A stretch of 16,767 nucleotides of DNA from BMS3ABIN04 sp965554225 (GCA_965554225.1 CBEVZC010000065.1:1-16767); one strand, 5' to 3'; positions 1 to 6,080 are shown, counted from the stretch's first letter. Translations and numbers: made by a program. The notes: generated by a model not told the origin, from the letters alone.

Positions 1-52
1 CGAGACTTTTCCCCAACCTTCTTGAGGGCACGGGACCAAAAACGATTGACAT
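1..52 (-). CDS. Radical SAM protein, FGPVPSRRLG family (5' fragment, runs off the left edge)
   Basis: Only the first 17 codons are visible, reading leftward from an ATG at 52-50. The peptide begins MSIVFGPVPSRRLGKSL, which I recognise as the N-terminal signature of COG0731-type radical SAM Fe-S oxidoreductases, where a CxxxCxxC iron-sulfur motif normally follows a little further on. That motif would lie outside the window and cannot be checked. The start overlaps the stop codon of the upstream methyltransferase by one base (TAATG), a usual sign of translational coupling in one operon. The stretch is also more GC-rich than the neighbouring intergenic DNA, as expected for coding sequence. The substrate is unknown. 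The family assignment rests on a short but distinctive motif. Confidence 0.8.
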   Translation of the reverse strand, partial: MSIVFGPVPSRRLGKSL

Positions 53-696
53 TATCTAATCCCTTTTAATTTTTCGCCTTTAACTACTACGAAAGAACCT
101 TGACCAAACCTCTTTAGAATAGGCTCGTCTGTTTTTATTTTTTGCAAATCATCAAAAATTGTTTGCCTAAACTCAAAATTAGAAAAGCCTGCTCTTTTCA
201 TACTTGAAACTAACTCATCGGTAGTATAAAAAGTGGCAAGTTTATAAAACGGATTTTGTTCTTTGTTAAGCTCATATTCACTTCCTATTCGACTTTCTCT
301 ATCAACAAATCCGATTATAAAATATCCGTGCAGTTTTAATATTCTGTTCACTTCAAAAAAGGCTTTCATTAGATCATCTAGAAAACAGACGGTTGTAACC
401 ATGAGAACATAATCGAACGTAGCTGAACCGATAGGTAAATTTTCCGCTGTCCCATCTATTACAATTAATTCTCTTTCAGCGGATAGGCGGCGCATTTCAG
501 CGGATGGTTCAACGCCGAATACCATTCCCAGCGGTGAGGCAAATCTTCCGCTGCCACTGCCTATTTCAATTCCTTTACCCTCTTTAGGCAACAATTCTCT
601 TATTGCTTTGAGTTCGGAATAATAGACATTTTTGTTTGTGTCGAACCATTCTTCATATAATTTAGAATGGTTTTCAAAGGGTTCAATTTTAGCCAT
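52..696 (-). CDS. Class I SAM-dependent methyltransferase
   Basis: A 214-residue soluble protein with a Rossmann-type methyltransferase core. Motif I (EIGSGSGRFA, residues 44-53) binds S-adenosylmethionine. An acidic end of strand 2 follows (GVEPS, 61-65). GTAENLP (82-88) resembles the adenine-contacting segment, and FDYVLMVTTVCFLDD (94-108) is motif IV. Length and layout fit the Methyltransf_11 group of small-molecule methyltransferases. The substrate cannot be read from the sequence. It lies 39 bases after a frameshifted cupin gene and its stop overlaps the start of a radical SAM gene, so the three are probably co-transcribed from the DUF134 promoter. No strong Shine-Dalgarno precedes the ATG, unlike the cupin gene. 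No signal peptide or membrane segment is seen. Confidence 0.85.
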   Translation of the reverse strand: MAKIEPFENHSKLYEEWFDTNKNVYYSELKAIRELLPKEGKGIEIGSGSGRFASPLGMVFGVEPSAEMRRLSAERELIVIDGTAENLPIGSATFDYVLMVTTVCFLDDLMKAFFEVNRILKLHGYFIIGFVDRESRIGSEYELNKEQNPFYKLATFYTTDELVSSMKRAGFSNFEFRQTIFDDLQKIKTDEPILKRFGQGSFVVVKGEKLKGIR

Positions 697-735
697 ATCT
701 TACAAACTCTAGTTGTTATTAATAATTTACCAAAA

Positions 736-1052
736 TTATTTTACAGTATCCCAAATTACTAAAACTGTAGCACCGTTATTCGAAGAAAACGGTCCGTGAT
801 TTTTACCGGCATGAATTATACGAAAAGCGCCGGATGAATATGTTTCCCCTTCGCTCTCATATTCACCTTCTAAAATTAAGTGCTGCTCGTTAAATAAATG
901 TGAATGCGGTTCCATATAAAATCCTTTGGGTAATTTTAACAGAACAGTCTGCGCTCCGTCTTCATCCCGTAAAGTTTTATTCTTGTCCCTTTCGGATATC
1001 CGTCTGCCGGCTCCCAACCCAATTCGTCATAAATGTTTTTAATAGTTACCAT
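736..1052 (-). pseudogene. Small cupin-domain protein gene with a one-base frameshift
   Basis: The authentic start is very likely the ATG at 1052-1050, because AGGAGG stands 5 bases upstream of it. From there the frame reads MVTIKNIYDELGWEPADGYPKGTRIK. The conserved cupin body continues in the neighbouring frame from TLRDEDGAQTVLLKLPKGF to the stop at 736. One A missing from the coding-strand run AAAA (T run at 975-978) accounts for the switch. Restoring it gives a continuous 105-residue single-domain cupin with likely metal ligands H50, H52 and H58 (PHSHLFNEQH) and H86 (GKNHGPF). The alternative is a TTG start at 1017 giving a 93-residue product without the conserved N-terminus. That TTG has no ribosome binding site, so I prefer a broken gene or a base-call error. 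Confidence 0.75.
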
Positions 1053-1057
1053 AATAT

Positions 1058-1063
1058 CCTCCT
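1058..1063 (-). promoter_or_regulatory. Consensus ribosome binding site of the cupin gene
   Basis: On the minus strand AGGAGG is followed by the 5-base spacer ATATT and then ATG at 1052-1050. It fixes the cupin start upstream of the frame break, and it overlaps the stop codon TAG of the preceding small ORF, suggesting coupled translation. Confidence 0.8.
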
Positions 1064-1238
1064 ATATTTTTGATATTGCAGGAATAACTTTACTCCTACT
1101 GTGATCAGCTACTTTTTTAATGTGATTCAATGTATCGGGAGAAATTGGTATTTGAATTTCTGTTTCGTTATATGGAACGTTTTTCATTCTAAGAACTTTC
1201 ATATACAATCTAAAGGGTCCTTTTTCACTATGCGACAT
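1062..1238 (-). CDS. Small hypothetical protein, 58 codons
   Basis: An open frame from ATG at 1238-1236 to TAG at 1064-1062, below the size normally called. It begins MSHSEKGPFRLYMKVLRMK and ends KVIPAISKI. The product is basic, with no membrane segment or cysteine pairs, and I do not recognise a family. Its stop lies inside the cupin ribosome binding site, which argues that it is or was a gene of this operon. There is no Shine-Dalgarno in front of its ATG. The frame is open seven codons further upstream to a TAA and overlaps the 19-codon ORF that does have a perfect ribosome binding site. It may therefore be the 3' part of one roughly 80-codon gene broken by a one-base insertion near 1250-1256. 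Confidence 0.45.
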   Translation of the reverse strand: MSHSEKGPFRLYMKVLRMKNVPYNETEIQIPISPDTLNHIKKVADHSRSKVIPAISKI

Positions 1239-1245
1239 AATTAAA

Positions 1246-1305
1246 TTATCCGCTGAATCTTACTAATCCTTGACCCATACCGCTATTTTTATTTCTACCA
1301 GACAA
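1246..1305 (-). pseudogene. Glycine-rich 19-codon ORF with TTG start, likely 5' part of a broken small gene
   Basis: From TTG at 1305-1303 the frame reads MSGRNKNSGMGQGLVRFSG and stops at TAA (1248-1246). AAAGGAGG ends 5 bases before the TTG, the same geometry as at the cupin gene, so initiation here is well supported. The start resembles the glycine-rich N-terminus (xGxGxMGQGP-like) of small proteins of the DUF5320 type that I associate with DUF134 loci, but the match is short. A switch of frame near the end would join it to the 58-codon ORF immediately downstream. It could instead be a genuine short leader peptide. Confidence 0.4.
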
Positions 1306-1310
1306 TATAG

Positions 1311-1318
1311 CCTCCTTT
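1311..1318 (-). promoter_or_regulatory. Ribosome binding site for the small ORF after the DUF134 gene
   Basis: AAAGGAGG on the minus strand, 5 bases before a TTG codon at 1305. It overlaps the end of the DUF134 gene (stop TAA at 1320-1318). It decides that the TTG, not the later ATG at 1238, is the intended start of the small-protein gene. Confidence 0.65.
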
Positions 1319-1761
1319 TAATGATTTTTTGTTACACAACATTCACCATGACCAAAACCGCCGGCAAGATTTAGCAGATTTTTTGACTTACATTGAGGAC
1401 ATTCCGTTAATGAAGCATCCATATTTATTTTAAACATATGTCCACAATCTAAGCATTTAATAAGATTATTTCTAAAATGTATTTTCCCGCCGTCTATTGT
1501 TAATGAATTTCCAAGCACTACAAATTCTGCAATTTTTTCCCTTGCTTTTTCAATTAATCTTGTAAAAGTTGATCGGGATATTTCCATTTCTTCCGCTGCT
1601 TCATTGTGAGATAATCCAATAAAATCAGCTAAACGGAAAGCTTCATACTCATCTAATGTTAAATGTGTTTGCTTTAACAATTTACTCCTAACTCCCACAG
1701 GTTTAAATTCCGTATAAAACGGCGGCGTATAAACTATTCTATTTTTTTCCGGTCTTGGCAT
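1318..1761 (-). CDS. DUF134 family DNA-binding regulator with C-terminal zinc ribbon
   Basis: A 147-residue predicted transcription regulator (COG1342/DUF134). The N-terminus MPRPEKNRIVYTPPFYTEFKP matches the family signature (MPRPxKxRxV...P.F..FKP.G). A sigma-70-region-4-like helix-turn-helix spans about residues 35-80 (LTLDEYEAFRLADF, then LSHNEAAEEMEISRSTFTRL). The C-terminal part has two CxxC pairs, C103/C106 and C121/C124, set as a zinc ribbon, and a late CC at 141-142. It is the first gene of a minus-strand operon of redox or cofactor-type genes, as is common for this family. A perfect palindrome in its own candidate promoter suggests autoregulation. The ligand or signal is not known; metal or redox sensing by the cysteines is only a guess. 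Confidence 0.9.
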   Translation of the reverse strand: MPRPEKNRIVYTPPFYTEFKPVGVRSKLLKQTHLTLDEYEAFRLADFIGLSHNEAAEEMEISRSTFTRLIEKAREKIAEFVVLGNSLTIDGGKIHFRNNLIKCLDCGHMFKINMDASLTECPQCKSKNLLNLAGGFGHGECCVTKNH

Positions 1762-1788
1762 TATTTACATTTTAATTTTTACATATAA

Positions 1789-1817
1789 AATATAATGAGC
1801 ATATGCTCATAATGCAA
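1789..1817 (-). promoter_or_regulatory. Candidate promoter of the DUF134 operon
   Basis: On the minus strand a -35-like TTGCAT (1817-1812; half-consensus) and a -10-like TATATT (1794-1789; 5 of 6) are separated by exactly 17 bases. The spacer is almost entirely the 16-bp palindrome, so a bound dimer would block polymerase. The DUF134 ATG lies 27 bases downstream of the -10 element. The host sigma consensus is not known with certainty. Confidence 0.5.
1795..1810. promoter_or_regulatory. Palindromic operator candidate
   Basis: ATGAGCATATGCTCAT is a perfect 16-bp palindrome. After one mismatched pair it extends to 22 bp (1792-1813). It stands between the promoter elements of the DUF134 gene and is the obvious candidate site for that regulator. 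The link between site and regulator is inferred from position only. Confidence 0.65.
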
Positions 1818-1892
1818 ATTAATTTTATTTTCCAAATCGCTTAAATTTGCTTAACATAAAAAAGAAGTGTTAAATGATGTGATTTTGGGGGT

Positions 1893-2927
1893 TTAATCTA
1901 CTATTGGTATTTGAAATGCAAATGTTGAACCGGAACCTTTCAAGCTTTTTACCCAAACTCTTCCTTTATGAGCTTCAATAATCTTTTTTGTGATCCACAA
2001 CCCTAATCCCGAACTGCTTTCACCGCCCGTAGGTTTAGTACTTAGCCTACTACCTTTTTCAAATGCTTTTAGTATATCGGTCTCCGAAAGTCCGTATCCA
2101 GTATCAACAACTTTCACTACAACATTATCCTTTTCTGTATTCGTTATTATATCGATTCGAATCCCTTCCGGTGCAAACTTTATTGCATTATTTACAAAAT
2201 TATCTACAACTTCAACTATTTTATTAAAGTCCATACTTATTTCAGGTATTGTTTCGTCTTTTAATACGGAAATTTGTATTCCTTTCTTTTGAGCTATCGG
2301 CTGATTCCTTTTTGCAATTATATCTATTGCTCTATTAATATTGCTAAGTGCAAGATTAAGTTTAAATGTTGTTTTTTCTATGTTCATTATTTTTGATACT
2401 TCATCGGCAAGGGCAAGAATATGAGTAGAAGTTTCAAGTAATCCGCTCATAATGTCCTGCTGTTCTTGTGCATTCAAATCGTAGGATTCCAAAAGTTCTA
2501 TAAAATTTCTTATTGCCGAAGCCGGGTTTTTGATATCGTGAACAATGATTGACAATAACTCGTCTTTTTGCTCCTGCAACTCCTCTAATTTTTTCTTGCT
2601 TTCATTTAACTGTTCGGTCTTTGTCTGTAATTTGGAATTGTGTGTTTTTAATTCCTCCATTTTCTCGTTTGTCTTGTCCATCTTTACTTCCAGAAAAGCC
2701 AACTTGGATTTTAAGTGACTGTTTTCTAAAGATAGTTCTTCAATCTTTTTTTGAGCTGTATCAGAATATTTTTTGGAGTTATCTGCCGGATTCAAGTCAG
2801 TTGCTTTTTCGGAACTATTGTCATTCGACCCGAACACATTTTTTTTAACTAACAACGTTAATATTCCAATAAAAAACAAAAAAGCTATTGAGACACCGGC
2901 TATAAAGGTTAAGTTTCCTTCCAACAA
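1893..2927 (-). CDS. Membrane-anchored sensor histidine kinase without a recognisable sensor domain
   Basis: 344 residues. One transmembrane segment (about 6-28) is followed by a short linker, a long charged coiled coil (about 55-122), a HisKA dimerisation domain with the H-box VHDIKNPAS (phospho-acceptor H130), and a HATPase_c domain with N-box DNFVNNAIKFAP (242-253), G1 DTGYGL (275-280) and G2 SSGLGL (305-310). All catalytic motifs are intact. There is no PAS, GAF or periplasmic domain, so the signal probably reaches it through the membrane segment, the coiled coil or a partner. No response regulator is adjacent, so it is an orphan. The start is TTG, with AGGAAA just upstream. The frame remains open upstream to a TAA but contains no ATG in frame. 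It is separated by 131 bases from the DUF134 gene, which has its own promoter. Confidence 0.9.
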   Translation of the reverse strand: MLEGNLTFIAGVSIAFLFFIGILTLLVKKNVFGSNDNSSEKATDLNPADNSKKYSDTAQKKIEELSLENSHLKSKLAFLEVKMDKTNEKMEELKTHNSKLQTKTEQLNESKKKLEELQEQKDELLSIIVHDIKNPASAIRNFIELLESYDLNAQEQQDIMSGLLETSTHILALADEVSKIMNIEKTTFKLNLALSNINRAIDIIAKRNQPIAQKKGIQISVLKDETIPEISMDFNKIVEVVDNFVNNAIKFAPEGIRIDIITNTEKDNVVVKVVDTGYGLSETDILKAFEKGSRLSTKPTGGESSSGLGLWITKKIIEAHKGRVWVKSLKGSGSTFAFQIPIVD

Positions 2928-3030
2928 TGTTTTCCTATTATTAAATAAAAAAATAGTTTCTGTCTGTTATCATTTGTAATTATCGGTAGTAAGCAGAATT
3001 ATTTTACACCGGATAATATTTTATTTTTAG

Positions 3031-3045
3031 AATAATTAGTTGCTC
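3031..3045 (+). repeat. Left copy of 15-bp direct repeat flanking the glycosyltransferase gene
   Basis: AATAATTAGTTGCTC, identical to 3978-3992. The two copies bracket the glycosyltransferase gene and nothing else. Confidence 0.7.
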
Positions 3046-3135
3046 TTTATGTTCACTCTTTTGTAATTTAATTCTTGATTTCGATTACAATTTGTGTTAG
3101 CAATCAATGGACTTAATCAGGGGAAACGGTATCAG

Positions 3136-3945
3136 TTGAAAGCTACGGTAATTATATCTATCTATGAAAAATTTGAGTACCTCGAATTAGTTCTTGCCGG
3201 ATTTGAAAATCAGAGTTTCAAAAATTTTGAGATTGTGATTGCCGATGACGGTTCAAAACAAGAAACAGTAACTAAAATTGAAAAATTTGCTTCAAAATTT
3301 CCCGTTAATATTATTCATGTTTGGCATGAAGATAAAGGCTTTAGAAAGAATAAAATACTAAATAGAGCATTAGAAATTGCCAACAGCGATTACTTAATTT
3401 TTATTGACGGTGACTGCATTCCGCATAAACATTTTGTAAAGGAACATTTTGTAAATAAAGACTACGGAACAACTTTAACCGGAAGAAGAGTAAACTTATC
3501 ATCCGGGTTTACTTCCCGTCTGACGCCTCAGAAAATTAGAGATGGTTACTTGGAAAATCATTTTCTTCAGCTTTCTCTTGATGGAATTTTTGGTAATACT
3601 TCTTATGTGGAAAAGGGAATTTATCTTAAGTCCGGTTTATTAAGAAGAATTGCAAATAAAAAAAACCGGGGTTTGCTGGGTTGTAATTTTTCAATTCATA
3701 AAAAAGATTTTTTAGATATAAACGGATTCGATGAACGCTATGAAGCTCCTTCAATCGGAGAAGATTCCGATGTTCAATTCAGGCTTGAACTGAACAATGT
3801 AAAAATTAAATCTCTGAATAATATAGCAATTCAATATCATTTGTATCATAAACTTCTTCCCAGACCAGGAAAAAATCTCGACCTTTTTGAAAAAGTTAAG
3901 AAAGAGAAAAAGGCTTTTACGGAATTTGGAATTGTTAAAAAGTAA
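3136..3945 (+). CDS. Family 2 glycosyltransferase
   Basis: A soluble GT2 (GT-A fold) enzyme, likely transferring a sugar from a nucleotide-sugar donor to a cell-surface polysaccharide or lipid-linked acceptor. From the TTG at 3136 it has 269 residues starting MKATVIISIYEKFEYLELVL. ADDGS (36-40) is the usual nucleotide-binding loop, DGD (91-93) the metal-binding DxD-type motif, and GCNFSIHKKDF to GEDSD (182-211) matches the C-terminal galactosyltransferase-like segment with the probable catalytic ED pair (209-210). I prefer TTG 3136 because the family consensus begins there and AGGGG lies upstream, though 12 bases away. A GTG at 3094 would add 14 residues lacking family similarity and has no ribosome binding site. 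No membrane segment is seen. It stands alone, flanked by direct repeats, so donor and acceptor cannot be named. Confidence 0.85.
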   Translation: MKATVIISIYEKFEYLELVLAGFENQSFKNFEIVIADDGSKQETVTKIEKFASKFPVNIIHVWHEDKGFRKNKILNRALEIANSDYLIFIDGDCIPHKHFVKEHFVNKDYGTTLTGRRVNLSSGFTSRLTPQKIRDGYLENHFLQLSLDGIFGNTSYVEKGIYLKSGLLRRIANKKNRGLLGCNFSIHKKDFLDINGFDERYEAPSIGEDSDVQFRLELNNVKIKSLNNIAIQYHLYHKLLPRPGKNLDLFEKVKKEKKAFTEFGIVKK

Positions 3946-3967
3946 TATCTTCAACCTCTATTATTCT

Positions 3968-4028
3968 CCAATTGTCTAATAATTAGTTGCTCATTCCTAA
4001 AAACCATCAAAATTAATCCGACAATTGG
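3968..4028. repeat. Inverted repeat downstream of the glycosyltransferase gene
   Basis: CCAATTGTC (3968-3976) and GACAATTGG (4020-4028) are perfect 9-bp inverted copies separated by 43 bases. No T-tract follows, so it does not look like a standard terminator. Each arm contains the palindrome CAATTG, so they could equally be two binding sites. Confidence 0.4.
3978..3992 (+). repeat. Right copy of 15-bp direct repeat flanking the glycosyltransferase gene
   Basis: AATAATTAGTTGCTC, identical to 3031-3045, beginning 33 bases after the glycosyltransferase stop codon. It lies inside the loop of the inverted repeat at 3968-4028. Confidence 0.7.
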
Positions 4029-4061
4029 TCTAAAAGTTGTTACACTTTAATTATTTCTCTA

Positions 4062-4079
4062 ACATGATTTAAATCACGT
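4062..4079. promoter_or_regulatory. CRP/FNR-like palindrome upstream of the lrp-glnA promoter
   Basis: ACATGATTTAAATCACGT contains the perfect 12-bp palindrome TGATTTAAATCA, with one mismatched pair in the outer arms. The TGAT-N4-ATCA core resembles the sites of CRP/FNR-family regulators (TTGAT-N4-ATCAA). Its centre is about 70 bases before the expected transcription start, a spacing compatible with activation. The regulator is not in the window. Confidence 0.45.
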
Positions 4080-4105
4080 AAATTTTAATTTTTATATAAA
4101 TTTAT

Positions 4106-4136
4106 TTGACAAAATTGATTTTATCCCTTAACTTTG
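4106..4136 (+). promoter_or_regulatory. Bacteroidota-type promoter of the lrp-glnA operon
   Basis: TTGACA (4106-4111) and TAACTTTG (4129-4136) match the TTG / TAnnTTTG (-33/-7) consensus of Bacteroidota primary sigma factors, with 20 bases between TTG and TA. The Lrp start codon is 39 bases downstream. No similarly good match was found at the other promoters examined. Confidence 0.65.
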
Positions 4137-4175
4137 CAGTCAAAATTAAAATAATAACTAAATTTATAAGGCATT

Positions 4176-4622
4176 ATGCTCGATACTATTGATAAAAAAA
4201 TATTAAATATGCTTCAGGAAAACGGGCGGACAAAAAGAAACGTTTTAGCCGAAGCAGTTGGTCTTTCACTTCCTTCATTAAGTGAACGTTTAAAAAAGCT
4301 TGAAGAACGTGGAATAATAGAAGGGTATTATACTAAAATTAACAGAAAAACTTTCGGTCTGGATTTAATGGCATTTATCACAGTAATTATGGAATCTTCA
4401 ATAAATTATAAAGAACTCTCGGAACATGTAAAGGAAACGCCCGAAATATTAGAATGCCATGCTGTTCTTGGAGAGGGTTCGCACATTTTAAAAGTATTAG
4501 TAAGCAACACGGAAGCTTTGGAAAAATTATTAAGCAAAATACAATCGTGGCCGGGAGTTAGAAGAACCTTGTCAAGCTTTGTACTTTCAACAATTAAGGA
4601 AACAACAAAAATTAACATATAA
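4176..4622 (+). CDS. Lrp/AsnC family transcriptional regulator
   Basis: 148 residues with the standard two-domain layout: an N-terminal winged helix-turn-helix (MLDTIDKKILNMLQENGRTKRNVLAEAVGLS..SERLKKLEERGII, 1-49) and a C-terminal RAM/AsnC ligand-binding and oligomerisation domain (about 60-140). The domain has the expected GEGSHILKVLV region and a PGVRRTLSSFVL strand. Length is normal. It lies 15 bases ahead of glutamine synthetase on the same strand, so the two form an operon, and it probably senses an amino acid and controls nitrogen assimilation, including its own operon. Which amino acid it binds cannot be told. AAGG lies a few bases before the ATG, and a Bacteroidota-type promoter and CRP/FNR-like palindrome lie upstream. 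Confidence 0.93.
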   Translation: MLDTIDKKILNMLQENGRTKRNVLAEAVGLSLPSLSERLKKLEERGIIEGYYTKINRKTFGLDLMAFITVIMESSINYKELSEHVKETPEILECHAVLGEGSHILKVLVSNTEALEKLLSKIQSWPGVRRTLSSFVLSTIKETTKINI

Positions 4623-4637
4623 CTAATGGAGTAACAA

Positions 4638-6065
4638 ATGGCAAAAGCAAAATCAGATGTAGAAAAAGTATTGAATTATGTAAAAACTAAAAAAATAAAG
4701 TTTGTTGATTTTAAGTTCATGGATTTCCCCGGTCAGTGGCAGCATTTTACTGTTCCTGTAAATGAGTTGACCGCGGAATCTTTTAACGACGGCTTCGGAT
4801 TCGACGGTTCATCAATTAGAGGATGGAAAAATATTGATGAAAGCGATATGTTAATCATTCCGGATCCTGGAACAATGTTTTTTGATGCATTTATTGCAGC
4901 ACCTACAATTAGTTTAATTTGTGATGTGCACGAACCAGCAACAAAAGAAAGATATTCCCGCTGCCCGAGAGGTATTGCTCAAAAAGCCGAAGCTTATTTG
5001 AAATCGACGGGATTAGCCGATACTGCTTTCTTCGGACCTGAAGCCGAGTTCTTTATTTTTGATGATGTACGCTTCGATTCGGCTCCTAACGGTACATATT
5101 ATCATGTCGATTCGGTAGAAGGGCGATGGAATACGGGCAGAGAGGAAGGTCCGAACTTAGGATACAAACCCAGATATAAAGAAGGCTATTTTCCTGTTCC
5201 GCCAACGGATTCTTTGAACGATTTGAGAAATGAAATGGTTATGAATTTAATGGATGTCGGAATTCCGGTAGAAGCTCAGCACCATGAGGTTGCAAGCGGC
5301 GGACAGTGCGAAATAGATTTGAGATTTCAGCCTTTACTTAAAGCAGCCGATCAATTGCTGATGTTCAAATATATTGTTAAAAATACTGCGAAGAAAAACG
5401 GTAAAACCGTAACTTATATGCCGAAACCGATTTTTAACGATAATGGCAGCGGAATGCATGTCCATTCAAGTTTATGGAAAAAGAATAAACCGTTATTTGC
5501 CGGCAGCGGTTATGCCGGACTTAGTGAAGCCGCACTTTATTATATCGGCGGAATTTTAAAACATGCATCTTCACTCTTAGCCTTTACTAATCCAATAACA
5601 AATTCCTATAAACGATTGGTCCCGGGTTTTGAAGCTCCCGTAAATTTAGCATATTCTCAGAGTAATAGAAGCGCTGCATTAAGAATTCCAATGTTCTCAT
5701 CAAATCCTAAAGCAAAGCGAGTAGAGTTCCGGTGCCCGGATCCTGCCGCTAATCCGTATCTTGCGTTTTCTGCTATTCTGTTAGCTGGTTTAGACGGAAT
5801 AACAAACAGAATAGATCCCGGTGATCCGTTAGACAAAAACATTTATGATATGGATCCTGAAGAATTGAAAGATGTTCCTTCAACACCCGGCTCTCTTACC
5901 GAAGCATTAAAAGCTTTGGCAGATGATCATGAATACCTGCTTAAGGGTGATGTTTTTACCGAAGATGTAATTAATACCTGGATCAATTATAAAATTGATA
6001 AGGAAATAAATCCGATGGCTCTACGTCCGCATCCATACGAATTTTCCCTTTATTATGATGTGTAG
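4638..6065 (+). CDS. glnA: Type I glutamine synthetase
   Basis: 475 residues, close to the 469 of the E. coli enzyme. It condenses ammonia and glutamate to glutamine using ATP in the cytoplasm, as a dodecamer. Visible signatures: the beta-grasp N-domain DGFGFDGSSIRGW (51-63), metal-binding glutamates in GPEAEFFIF (133-141), the ATP and metal region NDNGSGMHVHSSLW (267-280), the catalytic flap NPITNSYKRLVPGFEAPVN (318-336), and the arginines in SNRSAALRIP (342-351). Y403 in KNIYDMDPEEL aligns with the tyrosine adenylylated in GSI-beta enzymes (KNLYDLPPEE in E. coli), so the enzyme may be controlled by GlnE-type adenylylation. No glnE or glnB is in the window. A GGAG site precedes the ATG, and the preceding lrp gene is probably its regulator. 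A hairpin terminator follows. Confidence 0.97.
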   Translation: MAKAKSDVEKVLNYVKTKKIKFVDFKFMDFPGQWQHFTVPVNELTAESFNDGFGFDGSSIRGWKNIDESDMLIIPDPGTMFFDAFIAAPTISLICDVHEPATKERYSRCPRGIAQKAEAYLKSTGLADTAFFGPEAEFFIFDDVRFDSAPNGTYYHVDSVEGRWNTGREEGPNLGYKPRYKEGYFPVPPTDSLNDLRNEMVMNLMDVGIPVEAQHHEVASGGQCEIDLRFQPLLKAADQLLMFKYIVKNTAKKNGKTVTYMPKPIFNDNGSGMHVHSSLWKKNKPLFAGSGYAGLSEAALYYIGGILKHASSLLAFTNPITNSYKRLVPGFEAPVNLAYSQSNRSAALRIPMFSSNPKAKRVEFRCPDPAANPYLAFSAILLAGLDGITNRIDPGDPLDKNIYDMDPEELKDVPSTPGSLTEALKALADDHEYLLKGDVFTEDVINTWINYKIDKEINPMALRPHPYEFSLYYDV

Positions 6066-6080
6066 TCAGCATTTATTACT

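Noticed and set aside
972..980. Programmed -1 frameshifting as the explanation for the cupin frame break
   Set aside because: Only an A-AAA run is present, with no X-XXY-YYZ heptamer in the right frame and no clear downstream stem; mutation or base-call error is simpler.
1990..2292. Plus-strand ORF of 100 codons inside the histidine kinase gene
   Set aside because: It overlaps the conserved HATPase region in antisense and has no family features.
3094..3135. GTG start at 3094 for the glycosyltransferase
   Set aside because: The extra 14 residues lack family similarity and there is no ribosome site; kept only as an alternative.
3107..3138. Ten-codon ORF ATG 3107 to TGA as a leader peptide for the glycosyltransferase
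   Set aside because: It has no ribosome site and no attenuator-like hairpins or codon bias; most likely chance.
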